A program made the translations under genes and the position numbers. A stretch of DNA of 64,000 nt, taken from assembly GCF_009363535.1 (NCBI RefSeq), contig NZ_CP045369.1, positions 3,483,001 to 3,547,000 on the forward strand, given 5' to 3'. A model generated the notes under the pieces. The model searched no databases. It was not told the DNA's origin and saw only the letters and a list, made by a program, of their open reading frames with translations. Positions 27,692 to 38,100 of this stretch are shown here, piece after piece (position 1 is the first letter of the stretch; the number at the start of each line of letters is the position of its first letter). Origin of the DNA: Microbulbifer sp. THAF38 (GTDB lineage Bacteria > Pseudomonadota > Gammaproteobacteria > Pseudomonadales > Cellvibrionaceae).

Positions 27692-28417
27692 ATGCCAACG
27701 CTCAAAGCGTTACACCTCGCGAAACAGTATAAAAAAAGAAAAGTTGTCCAGGATGTCACCGTCAGTGTTTCCAGCGGACAGGTTGTCGGGCTTCTAGGCC
27801 CTAATGGCGCCGGTAAAACCACCTGTTTTTATATGATTGCCGGGCTGGTTCAGGCCGATGCAGGCAGGGTGATGATCGACGATGAAGGTATTACCCGACT
27901 GTCTATGCACGGGCGCGCACGCAAAGGCATCGGCTATCTTCCCCAGGAAGCCTCCGTGTTTCGCCGCCTGAGCGTAAAAGACAATATTCTCGCCATCCTA
28001 GAAACCCGCAAAGACCTCTCGCGAGCCGAGCGACAGCAACAGGCTCAAGCCCTGCTTGAGGAATTTAACATTACCCATATTGAGCAGAGCTTGGGCATGG
28101 CACTCTCTGGGGGCGAGCGCCGCAGAGTAGAAATCGCCCGCGCCCTGGCCACCAATCCCAGTTTTGTCCTGTTAGACGAACCTTTTGCCGGCGTGGATCC
28201 CATATCGGTAAACGATATCAAAGAAATCATCCGCCACCTGCGGGATCGAGATATCGGAGTACTCATTACCGACCACAATGTGCGCGAGACCCTCGATATT
28301 TGCGAGACCGCCTACATTGTCAGCGAGGGCCACATAATCGCTGAAGGCACACCAGAAGATGTTCTTGCCAACCAGCAGGTTCGGGAAGTTTATTTAGGAC
28401 ATGAATTTACCATTTAA
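27692..28417 (+). CDS. lptB: LPS export ABC transporter ATPase LptB
   Basis: A 241-residue ABC ATPase that powers LPS extraction with LptF and LptG (not in this window). Walker [10 protein letters not shown] (about 35-43), Q-loop [11 protein letters not shown], signature [16 protein letters not shown], Walker [14 protein letters not shown] and switch His in [10 protein letters not shown]. Family length is standard. Confidence 0.97.
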   Translation: MPTLKALHLAKQYKKRKVVQDVTVSVSSGQVVGLLGPNGAGKTTCFYMIAGLVQADAGRVMIDDEGITRLSMHGRARKGIGYLPQEASVFRRLSVKDNILAILETRKDLSRAERQQQAQALLEEFNITHIEQSLGMALSGGERRRVEIARALATNPSFVLLDEPFAGVDPISVNDIKEIIRHLRDRDIGVLITDHNVRETLDICETAYIVSEGHIIAEGTPEDVLANQQVREVYLGHEFTI

Positions 28418-28508
28418 GATGAAGCGGCAATCCCTATCCTTAAATTTTTCAATTTGAGCTTAATTCCTCATACTTCAGCCACCTCGAGTCTAACATCTAT
28501 CACTGGAT

Positions 28509-28526
28509 CGGCACGTTTATTGCTTG
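28509..28526 (+). promoter_or_regulatory. Sigma-54 type -24/-12 promoter upstream of rpoN
   Basis: GGCACGTTTATTGCT fits the sigma-54 consensus GGCACG-N4-TTGCW, with the essential GG (28510-28511) and GC (28522-28523) separated by the required 10 bp. Only the T before GG is replaced by C. Transcription would begin near 28535, about 76 bases before rpoN. No enhancer site for an activator was identified. Confidence 0.6.
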
Positions 28527-28610
28527 TAATAAATTAGAGGGAGGGGTAGTCTGCGCCATCTTAGGACAAATTGATCTAAACACTGTCTTATCGGCCAGCG
28601 GCTCTCCACT

Positions 28611-30068
28611 ATGAAGCAGTCACTCCAGCTCAAGCTCGGCACACAACTGACTATGACTCCCCAGTTGCAACAGGCGATCCGCCTTCTGCAACTGTCTACC
28701 CTTGACCTTCAGCAGGAGGTTCAGGCGGCGTTGGATAGCAATCCAATGCTGGAGGCGGATAGCGAGGAACAACCCTCAAAGGTGGAGAATGGCCAATCTC
28801 TGACTGAGCACGAATCAGAGCGGGTGCAGGACAATACTTCACAAGCGGCTGAGGAACGAGAGCTTGCTGAGGGGGACTGGGACCAGGCAATTCCCGACGA
28901 GCTTCCTGTCGACTCCCGATGGGATGATATCTACACCAGTCACAGCGGAAACCCAGAGCTGGATACCCTCAGCTACGAACGCAACTCCATCTCTGTCGAC
29001 TTACAAGGCCACCTGCGCTGGCAACTGAACCTGACCCCTTTATCCGAGCAGGATAAGTGGATCGGTGAAAACCTGATTGACAGCATAAGCCCCAGCGGCC
29101 TCCTGGGCACCTCAATAGAGGATGTTGCCTCCTCATTAGCTGTAGATGAAGATGAAGTACTGGCAGTCTTAAAGGCCATCCAACAGTTCGAGCCTGCCGG
29201 CTGTGGGGCTCGGGAGCTAAAAGAATGCCTGCAATTGCAACTGCAACAGTTACCGCCAACCACCCCCTGGCTCGACCAAGCGCAAAGCATCATTGAAAAA
29301 CACTTAGACTTGCTCGGTAAAAGAGATTTTCGCCAGCTGAGTCGGCGCACACGCCTTAACGAGGCCCAGCTCGGCGAGGCCATTCGCCTCATCCAGACAC
29401 TAAACCCGAATCCGGGAGAGAGCTTTGGCGGGCAGGAGCCGGACTATGTAATCCCGGATATCATCGTTTCCCGCAAGGCCCTGCGCTGGCAAGTAGAATT
29501 GAATGGAGAGATCACTCCCAAGATTCGAATCAATAATCACTATGCCTCAATGGTTAAGCGTGCGGATAACTCCAGAGATAACAACTTTTTGCGGGACCAT
29601 CTGCAAGAAGCTCGCTGGTTTATGAAGAGCCTGCAGAGTCGCCACGAAACCCTGCTGAAAGTCGCCAACTGTATTGTCGAAAAGCAGCAAGGCTTTTTTG
29701 AGGAGGGGCCAGAAGCCATGCGCCCCATGGTGCTGGCAGACGTTGCCGAGTCCATTGGCATGCACGAGTCCACCATCTCCCGGGTAACCACCCAAAAGTA
29801 CATGCTCACACCCCGTGGTGTGTTTGAACTCAAGTATTTCTTTTCAAGTCACGTGAGCACAGACTCCGGCGAAGATGCCTCCTCAACCGCCATTCGCGCC
29901 CTGATCAAAAAGCTGATTGATTCGGAAACGCCACGCAAGCCGCTATCCGACAATAAAATTACCCAGGAACTAGACCAGCAGGGCATCAAAGTAGCCCGCC
30001 GCACAGTAGCCAAGTATCGCGAATCAATGGGTATCCCCTCCTCCAGTGAAAGGAAGCGCCTAGTTTAA
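28611..30068 (+). CDS. rpoN: RNA polymerase sigma-54 factor
   Basis: A 485-residue sigma-54. Region I is the Gln/Leu-rich start (SLQLKLGTQLTMTPQLQQAI) that contacts activators; region II (about 50-115) is acidic; region III has the core-binding and HTH parts (ESIGMHESTISRVTTQKY) and the RpoN box ARRTVAKYRE near the end, which reads the -24 element. Upstream lies a candidate sigma-54 promoter. The hpf-ptsN-rapZ-npr order after it is conserved. Confidence 0.98.
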   Translation: MKQSLQLKLGTQLTMTPQLQQAIRLLQLSTLDLQQEVQAALDSNPMLEADSEEQPSKVENGQSLTEHESERVQDNTSQAAEERELAEGDWDQAIPDELPVDSRWDDIYTSHSGNPELDTLSYERNSISVDLQGHLRWQLNLTPLSEQDKWIGENLIDSISPSGLLGTSIEDVASSLAVDEDEVLAVLKAIQQFEPAGCGARELKECLQLQLQQLPPTTPWLDQAQSIIEKHLDLLGKRDFRQLSRRTRLNEAQLGEAIRLIQTLNPNPGESFGGQEPDYVIPDIIVSRKALRWQVELNGEITPKIRINNHYASMVKRADNSRDNNFLRDHLQEARWFMKSLQSRHETLLKVANCIVEKQQGFFEEGPEAMRPMVLADVAESIGMHESTISRVTTQKYMLTPRGVFELKYFFSSHVSTDSGEDASSTAIRALIKKLIDSETPRKPLSDNKITQELDQQGIKVARRTVAKYRESMGIPSSSERKRLV

Positions 30069-30249
30069 TTTGCCCATACCGGGCGCGACCAAAAAGGCGG
30101 AGCAAGTCATAACCTGGCGTCAGTTGCTACGTCTTCGCAACCGAACTCCAAACTTTGAGTGTATCCTTCCATTCTGGGCCACTTCCTAGTAGGGTTGCGA
30201 CCCGAAAGGAGGCTCGCCGTATTGTGATGCACCTGGTAAGGAGAAATCC

Positions 30250-30540
30250 ATGCAGATCAACATTAGTGGTCACCACGTCGACGTTAGCTCACCAATGCGC
30301 AACTACTGTGAGAACAAGCTGGAAAAGCTCTCAAGGCATTATGACAACATAACCAACGCGCAAGTTATTCTATCTGTAGATAAATTGATCCAGAAAGCTG
30401 AAGCCCGAGTACATATCAATGGTCACGACCTCTGTGCGGGTTCGGAAGACAAAGACATGTACGCAGCCATCGATGCGCTTACAGATAAGTTGGACCGCCA
30501 ACTGAAAAAACACAAAGAGAAGTTGCAGAACCACCGCTGA
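30250..30540 (+). CDS. hpf: Ribosome hibernation promoting factor, short form
   Basis: A 96-residue HPF/YfiA-family protein that binds the 30S decoding region in stationary phase and supports 100S dimer formation. It is the short form with no C-terminal dimerisation domain. Conserved GHHVDVSSPMRNYCENKLEK and SEDKDMYAAIDALTDKLDRQL are present. AAGGAGAAATCC precedes the ATG. 181 bp separate it from rpoN, with a GTTGC/GCAAC hairpin in the gap. ptsN follows after 3 bp. Confidence 0.95.
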   Translation: MQINISGHHVDVSSPMRNYCENKLEKLSRHYDNITNAQVILSVDKLIQKAEARVHINGHDLCAGSEDKDMYAAIDALTDKLDRQLKKHKEKLQNHR

Positions 30541-30543
30541 ATT

Positions 30544-31005
30544 ATGACACTGGAAGCTTTACTTTCTCCCCGCCTAAGCCTTTGCCACCTGGCGGGGAGC
30601 AGCAAAAAGAAATTGCTGCTCAATATTGCCCAAGCCATCGCCGAACAATATCCACAGCATGACTCCGACACAACATTCAACCAATTGATCGCTCGGGAGC
30701 GCCTGGGTTCGACGGGTATTGGCGAGGGGGTAGCCATACCTCACTGCCGTCTTCCTGGCTGTGAGCAACCTATAGGCGTGCTTTGCACAATCGAACCCGC
30801 CATAGATTTCGACGCTATCGATAGGCAACCTGTCGACTTACTCTTTGTCCTACTCGTCCCTGAAGATTCAGAGCAACAACATCTGGATACACTGGCAGAA
30901 ATCGCTGCGCTTTTTTCCAACAGCCAAGTCCGGGATAAGTTGAGAAAAGCCGAAAGTAGTGATGAGCTCTACGCCCTAGCCATAGATTCTGCCGCAGCAG
31001 CCTGA
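30544..31005 (+). CDS. ptsN: PTS-Ntr EIIA component
   Basis: A 153-residue EIIA-Ntr, the terminal phospho-acceptor of the regulatory (nitrogen) PTS. The phosphorylated His is H67 in GVAIPHCR. It controls potassium and other processes in enterobacteria by protein contact, depending on phosphorylation. The start is 3 bp after hpf stop, so translation is coupled. EI-Ntr (ptsP) is not in this window; NPr is at 32018. Confidence 0.95.
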   Translation: MTLEALLSPRLSLCHLAGSSKKKLLLNIAQAIAEQYPQHDSDTTFNQLIARERLGSTGIGEGVAIPHCRLPGCEQPIGVLCTIEPAIDFDAIDRQPVDLLFVLLVPEDSEQQHLDTLAEIAALFSNSQVRDKLRKAESSDELYALAIDSAAAA

Positions 31006-31136
31006 TTCTGGTTTTGTACTTTTATTCTGGTAACAACTGAGATTCTACTGAATCACTCCTTAAATTACCGTTAGGAATAAAAACACCATTTCTCAAGCAA
31101 TTAAATGGTATAAAGAGCTAAAAAGAGGGGGTCCCC

Positions 31137-31997
31137 ATGCGCTTGGTCATTATCAGCGGCCGCTCCGGCTCCGGTAAAAGCTCCGCACTACAATTGCTCG
31201 AAGATGTGGGCTTTAACTGCATTGACAACCTACCGATCAGCCTGCTGCCCGAACTGATTAAGCGGGCCGAGCAACAAACCCCAAAGGGGGACACTCCCCT
31301 AGCTCTGGGAATAGACGCACGCAACCTCTGGCAGGATATCAAGCAGGCTCCACGTGTCATAGAAGCCCTGCGCAGCACAGGTGTCCAGTGTGACATTATC
31401 TACCTGGATGCCCGTGAACCCGTCCTCGTTCAGCGCTTCAGCGAGACTCGCCGAAAACACCCCCTCAGCAATGACTGCACCCACTTACTCGAGGCCTTAA
31501 AACAAGAAAGGGAACTGCTGACACCGATCTCAGCCATGGCAGATATGGTGATCGATACCAGTAGCCTCGGCCTACATGAGTTGCGAGAGCTAATTAAAAG
31601 CCGAGTGGTGGGCGAACACTCAGAGGGAATGGCAATCCTTTTTCAGTCGTTCGGCTTTAAATACGGCGTACCCGTGGATGCTGACTTGATGTTCGACTTG
31701 CGCTGCCTGCCAAACCCCTATTGGGAACCCAGCCTGAGAAAAAAAACCGGGCTGGACCCCGAAGTAGCCGAGTTTTTACGCTCCTATCCAAAAACCAACA
31801 AAATGGAAGCGGACATCACAGGCTTTTTAGAGAACTGGCTGCCCTCCTTCCAAGAGAGCAACCGCAGCTATACCTGTATTTCCATTGGCTGTACCGGAGG
31901 AAGGCACCGCTCGGTATATATGGTTGAGCAACTAGCCCGTACTTTTCTGCATAAATTTGGCAATATTCAAGTCCGTCACCGCGAACAACAGAGATAG
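31137..31997 (+). CDS. rapZ: RNase adaptor RapZ
   Basis: A 286-residue P-loop protein. Walker A GRSGSGKSS sits at about 7-15 and the C-terminal RNA-binding domain carries CTGGRHRSVYMVEQL. In E. coli RapZ directs RNase E to the sRNA GlmZ and so controls glucosamine-6-phosphate supply for the envelope; whether GlmZ exists in this organism cannot be said. Placement between ptsN and npr is conserved. Confidence 0.95.
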   Translation: MRLVIISGRSGSGKSSALQLLEDVGFNCIDNLPISLLPELIKRAEQQTPKGDTPLALGIDARNLWQDIKQAPRVIEALRSTGVQCDIIYLDAREPVLVQRFSETRRKHPLSNDCTHLLEALKQERELLTPISAMADMVIDTSSLGLHELRELIKSRVVGEHSEGMAILFQSFGFKYGVPVDADLMFDLRCLPNPYWEPSLRKKTGLDPEVAEFLRSYPKTNKMEADITGFLENWLPSFQESNRSYTCISIGCTGGRHRSVYMVEQLARTFLHKFGNIQVRHREQQR

Positions 31998-32017
31998 TCG
32001 AAACACCGCAAGCCCCT

Positions 32018-32287
32018 ATGCAAAAGCAGCGTCTCATCATCATTAACAAACTCGGGCTACACGCCCGCGCAGCCAGTAAATTTGCCCAGACCTCTGCCCG
32101 CTTTTCTTCAAATATCAAAGTGAACTGCGGAGACAGATCCGTGGACGGTAAAAGCGTGATGGCGCTCATGTTGCTCGCCGCCGGCCAGGGTACTGAACTG
32201 GAGCTGGAGGTGGAGGGCCGTGATGAGAGCGACGCACTCGATGCCATCTGCACCCTGGTCTCTGAGCGCTTCGGCGAAGCCGAGTAG
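32018..32287 (+). CDS. ptsO: PTS-Ntr phosphocarrier NPr
   Basis: An 89-residue HPr-like protein that passes phosphate from EI-Ntr to EIIA-Ntr. The active His is H15 in KLGLHARAA. The regulatory Ser region is DGKSVMALMLLAAGQG. It starts 20 bp after rapZ and ends this conserved operon. Confidence 0.95.
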   Translation: MQKQRLIIINKLGLHARAASKFAQTSARFSSNIKVNCGDRSVDGKSVMALMLLAAGQGTELELEVEGRDESDALDAICTLVSERFGEAE

Positions 32288-32336
32288 TTTGCAAAGGCAA
32301 CCGGCAGTGGATAGAGTCCGCCATGGTATTAAAGCA

Positions 32337-32353
32337 CCACGACCTTTCCGTGG
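32337..32353 (+). other. Small hairpin upstream of mgtE
   Basis: CCACG and CGTGG with a 7-base loop lie in the 107-bp gap before mgtE. There is no T-run, and no magnesium riboswitch architecture is recognisable. Confidence 0.3.
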
Positions 32354-32394
32354 CCTCTGTCCTCCTAATCACCGCTGAGCAGTAAGGATTTATC

Positions 32395-33762
32395 GTGTCC
32401 AGCCCACCCCAAGCCGAAATCAAGTTCCGCGCGCAAAACCAGCTCAGTGAGTTGTTCGCCGCTCTCGATAGTGGTACCGGGCAGGAAGTCCGGCGCATGC
32501 TCAAAACCCTTACGCCCCAGAGCATTGCGCAACTGTTGGAAAGCTCACCTCCGCGTATCCGCCAGGTTCTGTGGAATCTGATCGACCGGGATGTCGAGGG
32601 TGAGGTTCTGCAAGAGCTGACCGATGAGGTCCGAAGCCAGATCCTCGACACCATGGATACTGAGGAGATGGTGGAGATCATGGAGGGGCTGGACGCGGAC
32701 GATATCGCAGATATCCTCCAGCAGCTCCCCGAGCGTGTCGTCTCGGAAGTCCTCTCGGCAATGAGCGAAACAGACCGCCTGCGGGTGGAAAGTGTTCTCG
32801 CTTACGATGAGAACACCGCTGGCGGCCTGATGGACACCGATACCATATCGGTGCGGCCCAACCTGAGCCTGGATGTAGTGCTGCGTTACCTACGCCGCCA
32901 TGAACAGCTGCCGGAGTCCACAGACAGCTTGTTTGTGGTCAATCGCCAGGGCCAATATATCGGTCTACTCCCGCTCTCCAAGCTTCTCACTACAGACCCA
33001 TCCGTCACAGTTCGCGAGGTGGTCAATACCGATGTGGAACCGATACCCGCAGATATGCGCGATACCGAAGTCGCCCGGTTGTTTGAAAAGTATGACTGGA
33101 TCACCGCACCGGTAGTGGATGAGGACAACCGCCTACTGGGCCGTATCACCATCGACGATATCGTCGACGTTATCCGCGAGGGTGCCGATCACTCCCTAAT
33201 GAGCATGGCGGGCCTCGATGAAGAAGAGGATACTTTTGCCCCGGTTAGGCGAACTGCCCGTAGACGCGCGCTTTGGCTCGGTATCAACCTACTTACTGCC
33301 CTACTGGCTTCCTGGGTCATCAGCCTGTTTCAGAATACGCTGGATAAAGTCGTTGCCCTCGCCGTTTTAATGCCCATCGTCGCGAGTATGGGCGGGGTGG
33401 CTGGCAGTCAAACACTCACCGTAGTGATCAGGGGAATGGCGCTGGGACAGATTGGCAAGAGCAACCTCAGCTGGCTACTCTCTCGGGAACTCGGATCAGC
33501 AGCTCTAAACGCCCTACTTTGGTCCCTAGTGATGGGGCTGATCGCCGCGCTATGGTTTGACGACATTACCATTGCAGTCATCATCGTTGCCGCAATGGTC
33601 ATTAATTTGATCGTAGCGGCGATGGCAGGGGCAATTTTACCGGTTGTATTGCGGGCAATACGAATCGATCCGGCACTGGCCGGTAGCGTCGCACTGACAA
33701 CCGTTACCGATGTGGTGGGGTTCATGTCCTTCCTGGGCCTCGCCACCTGGCATTTTGGCTGA
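32395..33762 (+). CDS. mgtE: Magnesium transporter MgtE
   Basis: A 455-residue Mg2+ channel. The N-domain (about 20-130, EEMVEIMEGLDADDIADILQ) and two CBS domains (about 135-255) sense cytosolic Mg2+. Five membrane segments begin at about 285; the pore segment includes MPIVASMGGVAGSQTLTVV. GTG start with AAGGAT upstream. It follows npr by 107 bp and may be a separate unit. Confidence 0.95.
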   Translation: MSSPPQAEIKFRAQNQLSELFAALDSGTGQEVRRMLKTLTPQSIAQLLESSPPRIRQVLWNLIDRDVEGEVLQELTDEVRSQILDTMDTEEMVEIMEGLDADDIADILQQLPERVVSEVLSAMSETDRLRVESVLAYDENTAGGLMDTDTISVRPNLSLDVVLRYLRRHEQLPESTDSLFVVNRQGQYIGLLPLSKLLTTDPSVTVREVVNTDVEPIPADMRDTEVARLFEKYDWITAPVVDEDNRLLGRITIDDIVDVIREGADHSLMSMAGLDEEEDTFAPVRRTARRRALWLGINLLTALLASWVISLFQNTLDKVVALAVLMPIVASMGGVAGSQTLTVVIRGMALGQIGKSNLSWLLSRELGSAALNALLWSLVMGLIAALWFDDITIAVIIVAAMVINLIVAAMAGAILPVVLRAIRIDPALAGSVALTTVTDVVGFMSFLGLATWHFG

Positions 33763-33826
33763 GAGGCAATACACTGCCTGCTCAAACAGAACCGGGGCAG
33801 CCCGGAACCTATACACGGAACTCCAG

Positions 33827-34336
33827 ATGTACGAATACGACGATGAAGACCTGCCTAAGAGTAAGACGCAGGTAAAGCAGGAGATGCACGAACTGCAGGC
33901 CCTGGGCAAGCAATTGACCGAGCTATCCAAAACCCAGCTTGCTGAAGTGCCCATTGATGAGGATATGCGCGAGGCGATCGATACCCTGGGACGAATCAAG
34001 TCTAACGAGGCGCGCCGCCGTCAAATGCAATATATCGGTAAACTGATGCGCAGTGCCGACCACGAAGCCATTGAAGCCGTACTGAATAAATTCAAAGAGC
34101 GAGATCAGCAACACCCGCGCTTTGACAAGATGGCAGAAGACTGGCGCGGGCGCTTACTTGAAGAGGGCAACAGTGCCCAGGAAGCTTTCTTTGATCAGTA
34201 CCCCCAGGTAGACCACCAACAACTACGTCAACTGGTGCGTGATTCCCTGCGCGAGATCAAAAACAGCAAGCCCCCTAGCAATCAGCGCAAGTTGTTCCGC
34301 TATTTGCGGGACTTTTTTATTCAGTCTTCACAGTAA
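33827..34336 (+). CDS. yjgA: Ribosome-associated protein YjgA/DarP (DUF615)
   Basis: A 169-residue highly charged helical protein of the YjgA/DarP family, which takes part in late 50S subunit maturation. Start chosen at MYEYDDEDLPKSKTQVKQEM; the frame extends upstream over the mgtE end but lacks similarity there. Conserved SNEARRRQMQYIGKLMR and the C-terminal NQRKLFRYLRDFF are seen. In Pseudomonas yjgA lies between pmbA and tldD; neither is present here. Confidence 0.92.
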   Translation: MYEYDDEDLPKSKTQVKQEMHELQALGKQLTELSKTQLAEVPIDEDMREAIDTLGRIKSNEARRRQMQYIGKLMRSADHEAIEAVLNKFKERDQQHPRFDKMAEDWRGRLLEEGNSAQEAFFDQYPQVDHQQLRQLVRDSLREIKNSKPPSNQRKLFRYLRDFFIQSSQ

Positions 34337-34497
34337 TCCAGCATCACTCTTGCACCACTCGGGCGGCCTGGCACCGCCCACAAACCTTTATATTGCAATA
34401 TTGGCTAATGCTAAAACCAATCTAGCCACCGATAAGCGTTGCTAGAAAAATTCCATTCTTTTTAACCGCCGCTCCAATTGGCTACAAGCCCAGTTGG

Positions 34498-35031
34498 TTA
34501 CTGTTCACGCCCCTGCGCAGGTTCAAAGTCCAGGGCCAGAGAATTCAGACAGTATCTCAAGTTTGTCGGAGGGGGACCGTCCTTAAAAACATGCCCCAGG
34601 TGCTCACCGCACTTCGATAATACTTCTGTACGCCTGAGCCCCCAGCTGAAATCGTCTTTTAAGACGATATTTTGCGGGTAAGCTACATCCCAAAAACTGG
34701 GCCAACCGGTACCCGATTTAAATTTGTGCTCGGAGCTGAATACCGGCAGACGGCAACCTGCGGTAATGTAGACTCCTTCTTTTTCGTTGTATAACAACTT
34801 GCCGCTAAAAGCCCGCTCAGTATCCCCTTTCCAAAGAACTTTATATCGATCCTCAGGGAGTAATTGTTTCCACACCGACTTGGGAATTTGCTCCAGGCCT
34901 TTGCCCTCAGCGATACGTGTCTTAGCCTCTGCCACTGTCATATCTTGAATTCTCTGATCATCGGCCTCGGAGCAGGCCGATAAAACCAGGATTAACACCA
35001 CTAGAAACCATAGCGTCGAAGTCTTCACCAT
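34498..35031 (-). CDS. msrB: Lipoprotein-type methionine sulfoxide reductase B
   Basis: A 177-residue MsrB, which reduces methionine-R-sulfoxide. Residues 1-20 form a lipoprotein signal (LVLSAC, lipidated Cys20), so it should act in the periplasm attached to a membrane. A linker (about 21-60) leads to the catalytic domain with FKSGTGWPSFW, KCGEHLGHVF and catalytic Cys161 in RYCLNS. The two zinc CxxC pairs are each reduced to one Cys (C93 and C141), so this is a zinc-free form. Start at 35031 because ACAGGAG lies eight bases upstream. It follows yhdP by 109 bp. Confidence 0.9.
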   Translation of the reverse strand: MVKTSTLWFLVVLILVLSACSEADDQRIQDMTVAEAKTRIAEGKGLEQIPKSVWKQLLPEDRYKVLWKGDTERAFSGKLLYNEKEGVYITAGCRLPVFSSEHKFKSGTGWPSFWDVAYPQNIVLKDDFSWGLRRTEVLSKCGEHLGHVFKDGPPPTNLRYCLNSLALDFEPAQGREQ

Positions 35032-35140
35032 ATTGCAAACTCCTGTCCTCATTAGGTCATTACCTTAAAAGGTTAGAAAGCTGCGTTCACAGGCTTTCGG
35101 AGTCCTCCCCTCAGACTTGCTAGCTCCATCAACAAGCGGG

Positions 35141-38100
35141 TTAAGAGCCGGCTCCGTCAGCTAACGGAGGGGATGGGGAATGGCTGGAATCCGCCACTCC
35201 CTGCTCTTGTCTTGTCTCTTTTCCAGATGCCTCAGAGGCCGCCCCCTGGCGTTCAGCGCCATCTCCATCAAAGAGTTTTTCAAAGCGCATCTGTGGATCA
35301 GCCCAGTCACCGCTAATGCGATAACTGACGCTGGCCATTTTCTTCACCTGCTTTTTAAAGGCTTTACTAATGAGGTAAACGCCCGCCGCGGCTGGGAGTC
35401 CTCCGGCCAGTGCAGCAACCAAAGCGAGGTTATTACTTACCGGCAGAGTAGCGACTAGAGTCAGATCCAAATCTTCACGTACCAAATTCACTCGCCCAGC
35501 CATCTGCAGCTCACTGGTTGGTCCCTCAACCTGGATAGGTACTGCAATTAACAGCTGCCCATCTCCTTCGAAAACCACCTCACCGCGCACCCGGTCGAAA
35601 GCCATACCACTTTTGTAAAGGTCAGAAAAATCCAGGCGCAGGCGGCGCGCCCAGGTGTCGAAATTAAATAGCGACAATAACCTTAGGACGGTTGAGCCTG
35701 CGGTACCGGTTGAACGAAGGAAGCGGCCATCACGAATATCTATTTTCAAATCTCCCGAGAACAAGCTGCCCCTGGCCATCGCCGGAGACCCATCCCAGCG
35801 CAATGCCGTATCAAAGGTAGCGGATTTACTCTCAATCAGCGGCTCATGCCCCATTTCACGCTGAATATCAGCCAGGTCATCGGCTGCCAGACGCCCGATA
35901 AATTGGGATGAATTTTTACCCTCAGCATCACGCATCCACATCAGCTGTGCTCCCAGGGCTTTATCACCACCGCCACGCCCCTGTAACTGGAAACCGCGTA
36001 CACTGCCACGAATATCACTCAACACCAGGCGCTCTTTAGATGGCCGCACTTCAAGGGACCAACGTCCAAGCTCTTCCTCGCCTAAGCGCAGACTTTCCGT
36101 ACTGAAATCAATCGATGGCAAGCTCTGGAAGTTAAAGTTCGCCCAGGGGTCCACCGACTCTTCTGAAAGGGGCAGCTCAGAAGAAGCCTCCCCTGAAGCA
36201 GCCTGTTTTTTTTCAGGAGTGGGAAGACGCAGATGCGCCAATTTCATGCGGAGAGGCTTTTTCCCCCCTAGCGTTCCAGAGAGCCTCCCCGCCGCCATTT
36301 CACTATCGAAATCCAACTGCCACTTGGCACCCACCCCTCGGCCAGTGACATGTATATGCTCAATTTCCGCAGTGCCCAACTGCAAACGGTCGGTACTAAG
36401 ATCAAGACTTACCGGTAAAGGACTGGATACTTTGGCCGTTGCCAGCGCACTTTGGGAAGAAGAAGTTATTTTGTTCTGGCTATCGGTCTTCAATTCAGGA
36501 CTCTGTGTGAGCGTTTGCCCAGACTGGCTAGAGGACTCAGACCCCGCCGGTGCATCATCGCGGTAAATACCCAACAGTTTTTCCCAGCGGGGCAGATCAA
36601 CACTGGAGATATCGCCGAGAATACTTAGCCCCCTCTCTTCAGGCAGTTTCGCCTCGGCATTGAGTGCTATTGCTGCACGCTCAAGAGCCCCATCCACCAA
36701 CCAAAACTGACCTTGCAGGTGTTCACCGTAATTCAAATGGAACAAACTACCCTGATCACCGATGGGGGCGCGCAGCACAAAATTTGTTTTTCTCTCAGCA
36801 GCTTTACCGAAGGGCTCGGGAAGATTGACTGCGACACCGGCAAGATTCGAGGTCAACTCAAAAACTGCAGCGTAGGGGGCCTCTTTTGATCTTGCCGGAA
36901 TGGTCACCAATGCCCGGTAATCCATGGCACCATCCAGCCATTTCAACTCGGGGCGCTGACTCCAGCGGTAGATCGACTGGGTAGTAGCATTCCCATCCAC
37001 TACCACCTGAGTATCCCGGGAATCGCCCTCACCAAAGTGACGAATACTCGCTTTAATGGGCCGGCCCCAGAGCTCGCCTTTCAGTTGAGTTCCCTCGAGA
37101 CCAGTATCGCTGTCATAGACCACATCGCCAGCCAAAGCCTCGGCATGTAAACGCAGGTTCTGTAGCTGCAAATCACCACGATTAAGCTGCAAATCAACTC
37201 TTTGACTTGGGGATAATGCCGCGCCGCCGAGGGGCTGGGAGAGTCTCAGTTGTCCACGAATATCCCCAGACAACTGCCACTCATCAAATGCACTGCCTAG
37301 CTGCTTACGCAGAGGAGACTCCTTCAATAGACGCAATCCATCCTCAGCTGGCCCCTGTAGCTGTGCGGTTACATCCAGGCGTGAGCCTTTCTCAGGTTGT
37401 GGAGTTACTTCAACTAAAACCTCATGGGCATCCACACCCCATATGCGCGCCTTATTGGCGCTGACGGATACGTTTCCGTCATCCAGCGAAAGGCGGCCAT
37501 CCACCGACTGCACCTTGGGCCATTCATCGGCATACTTGAGGCTGGCGTTGGAAAAGTCTGCGGCCAGCTGTACCGTTTGGCGCTGCGTATGAGCCCCCAG
37601 AGCGCGTAGAGACTCCTCCTTGCCATCTTTTGGATAATTGCTACCTCGATAGATAAACGCGGCAGTCTCAACCCGTCCAGGATTCTCGGCACCTAACCCA
37701 TCTTTCAGCCAACTGCGCAGGTCTTCACTAACCGTAGTCGGAACCAATTTCTCTTGAGTTCCTACGCTGGCATCACGCAACGACAGGGACAAAGCCAAAT
37801 CCGCCGCACGAGTATGTGGGCGAAAAGGCAGGGACAGCAAAAACTGTCCACGCACTTCCCCCACCTCACCATCCAGCTGCAAGGGGCCAGAGAAGACATT
37901 GATTTCATTCGCATCCTTGTCCAGATTCCAAGCCAAGGTGCCGCTGGCCCGTTCAAAAGAAAATGTCTCGGAATACAAATTTGGAAAGCCCGCTTGCAAG
38001 CTGGAGCCATCAAGCTCGACCCGGCCTTCGCCCCCGGCAAATTCCAGGTAGCCACTCAATCCGGCCACCGAGGGAGCTCCACGATAGGCCTGAGTGGCTA

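Noticed and set aside
32288..32394. Possible Mg2+ riboswitch (M-box) before mgtE
   Set aside because: The gap is only 107 bp with one 5-bp hairpin; an M-box is longer with several conserved helices.
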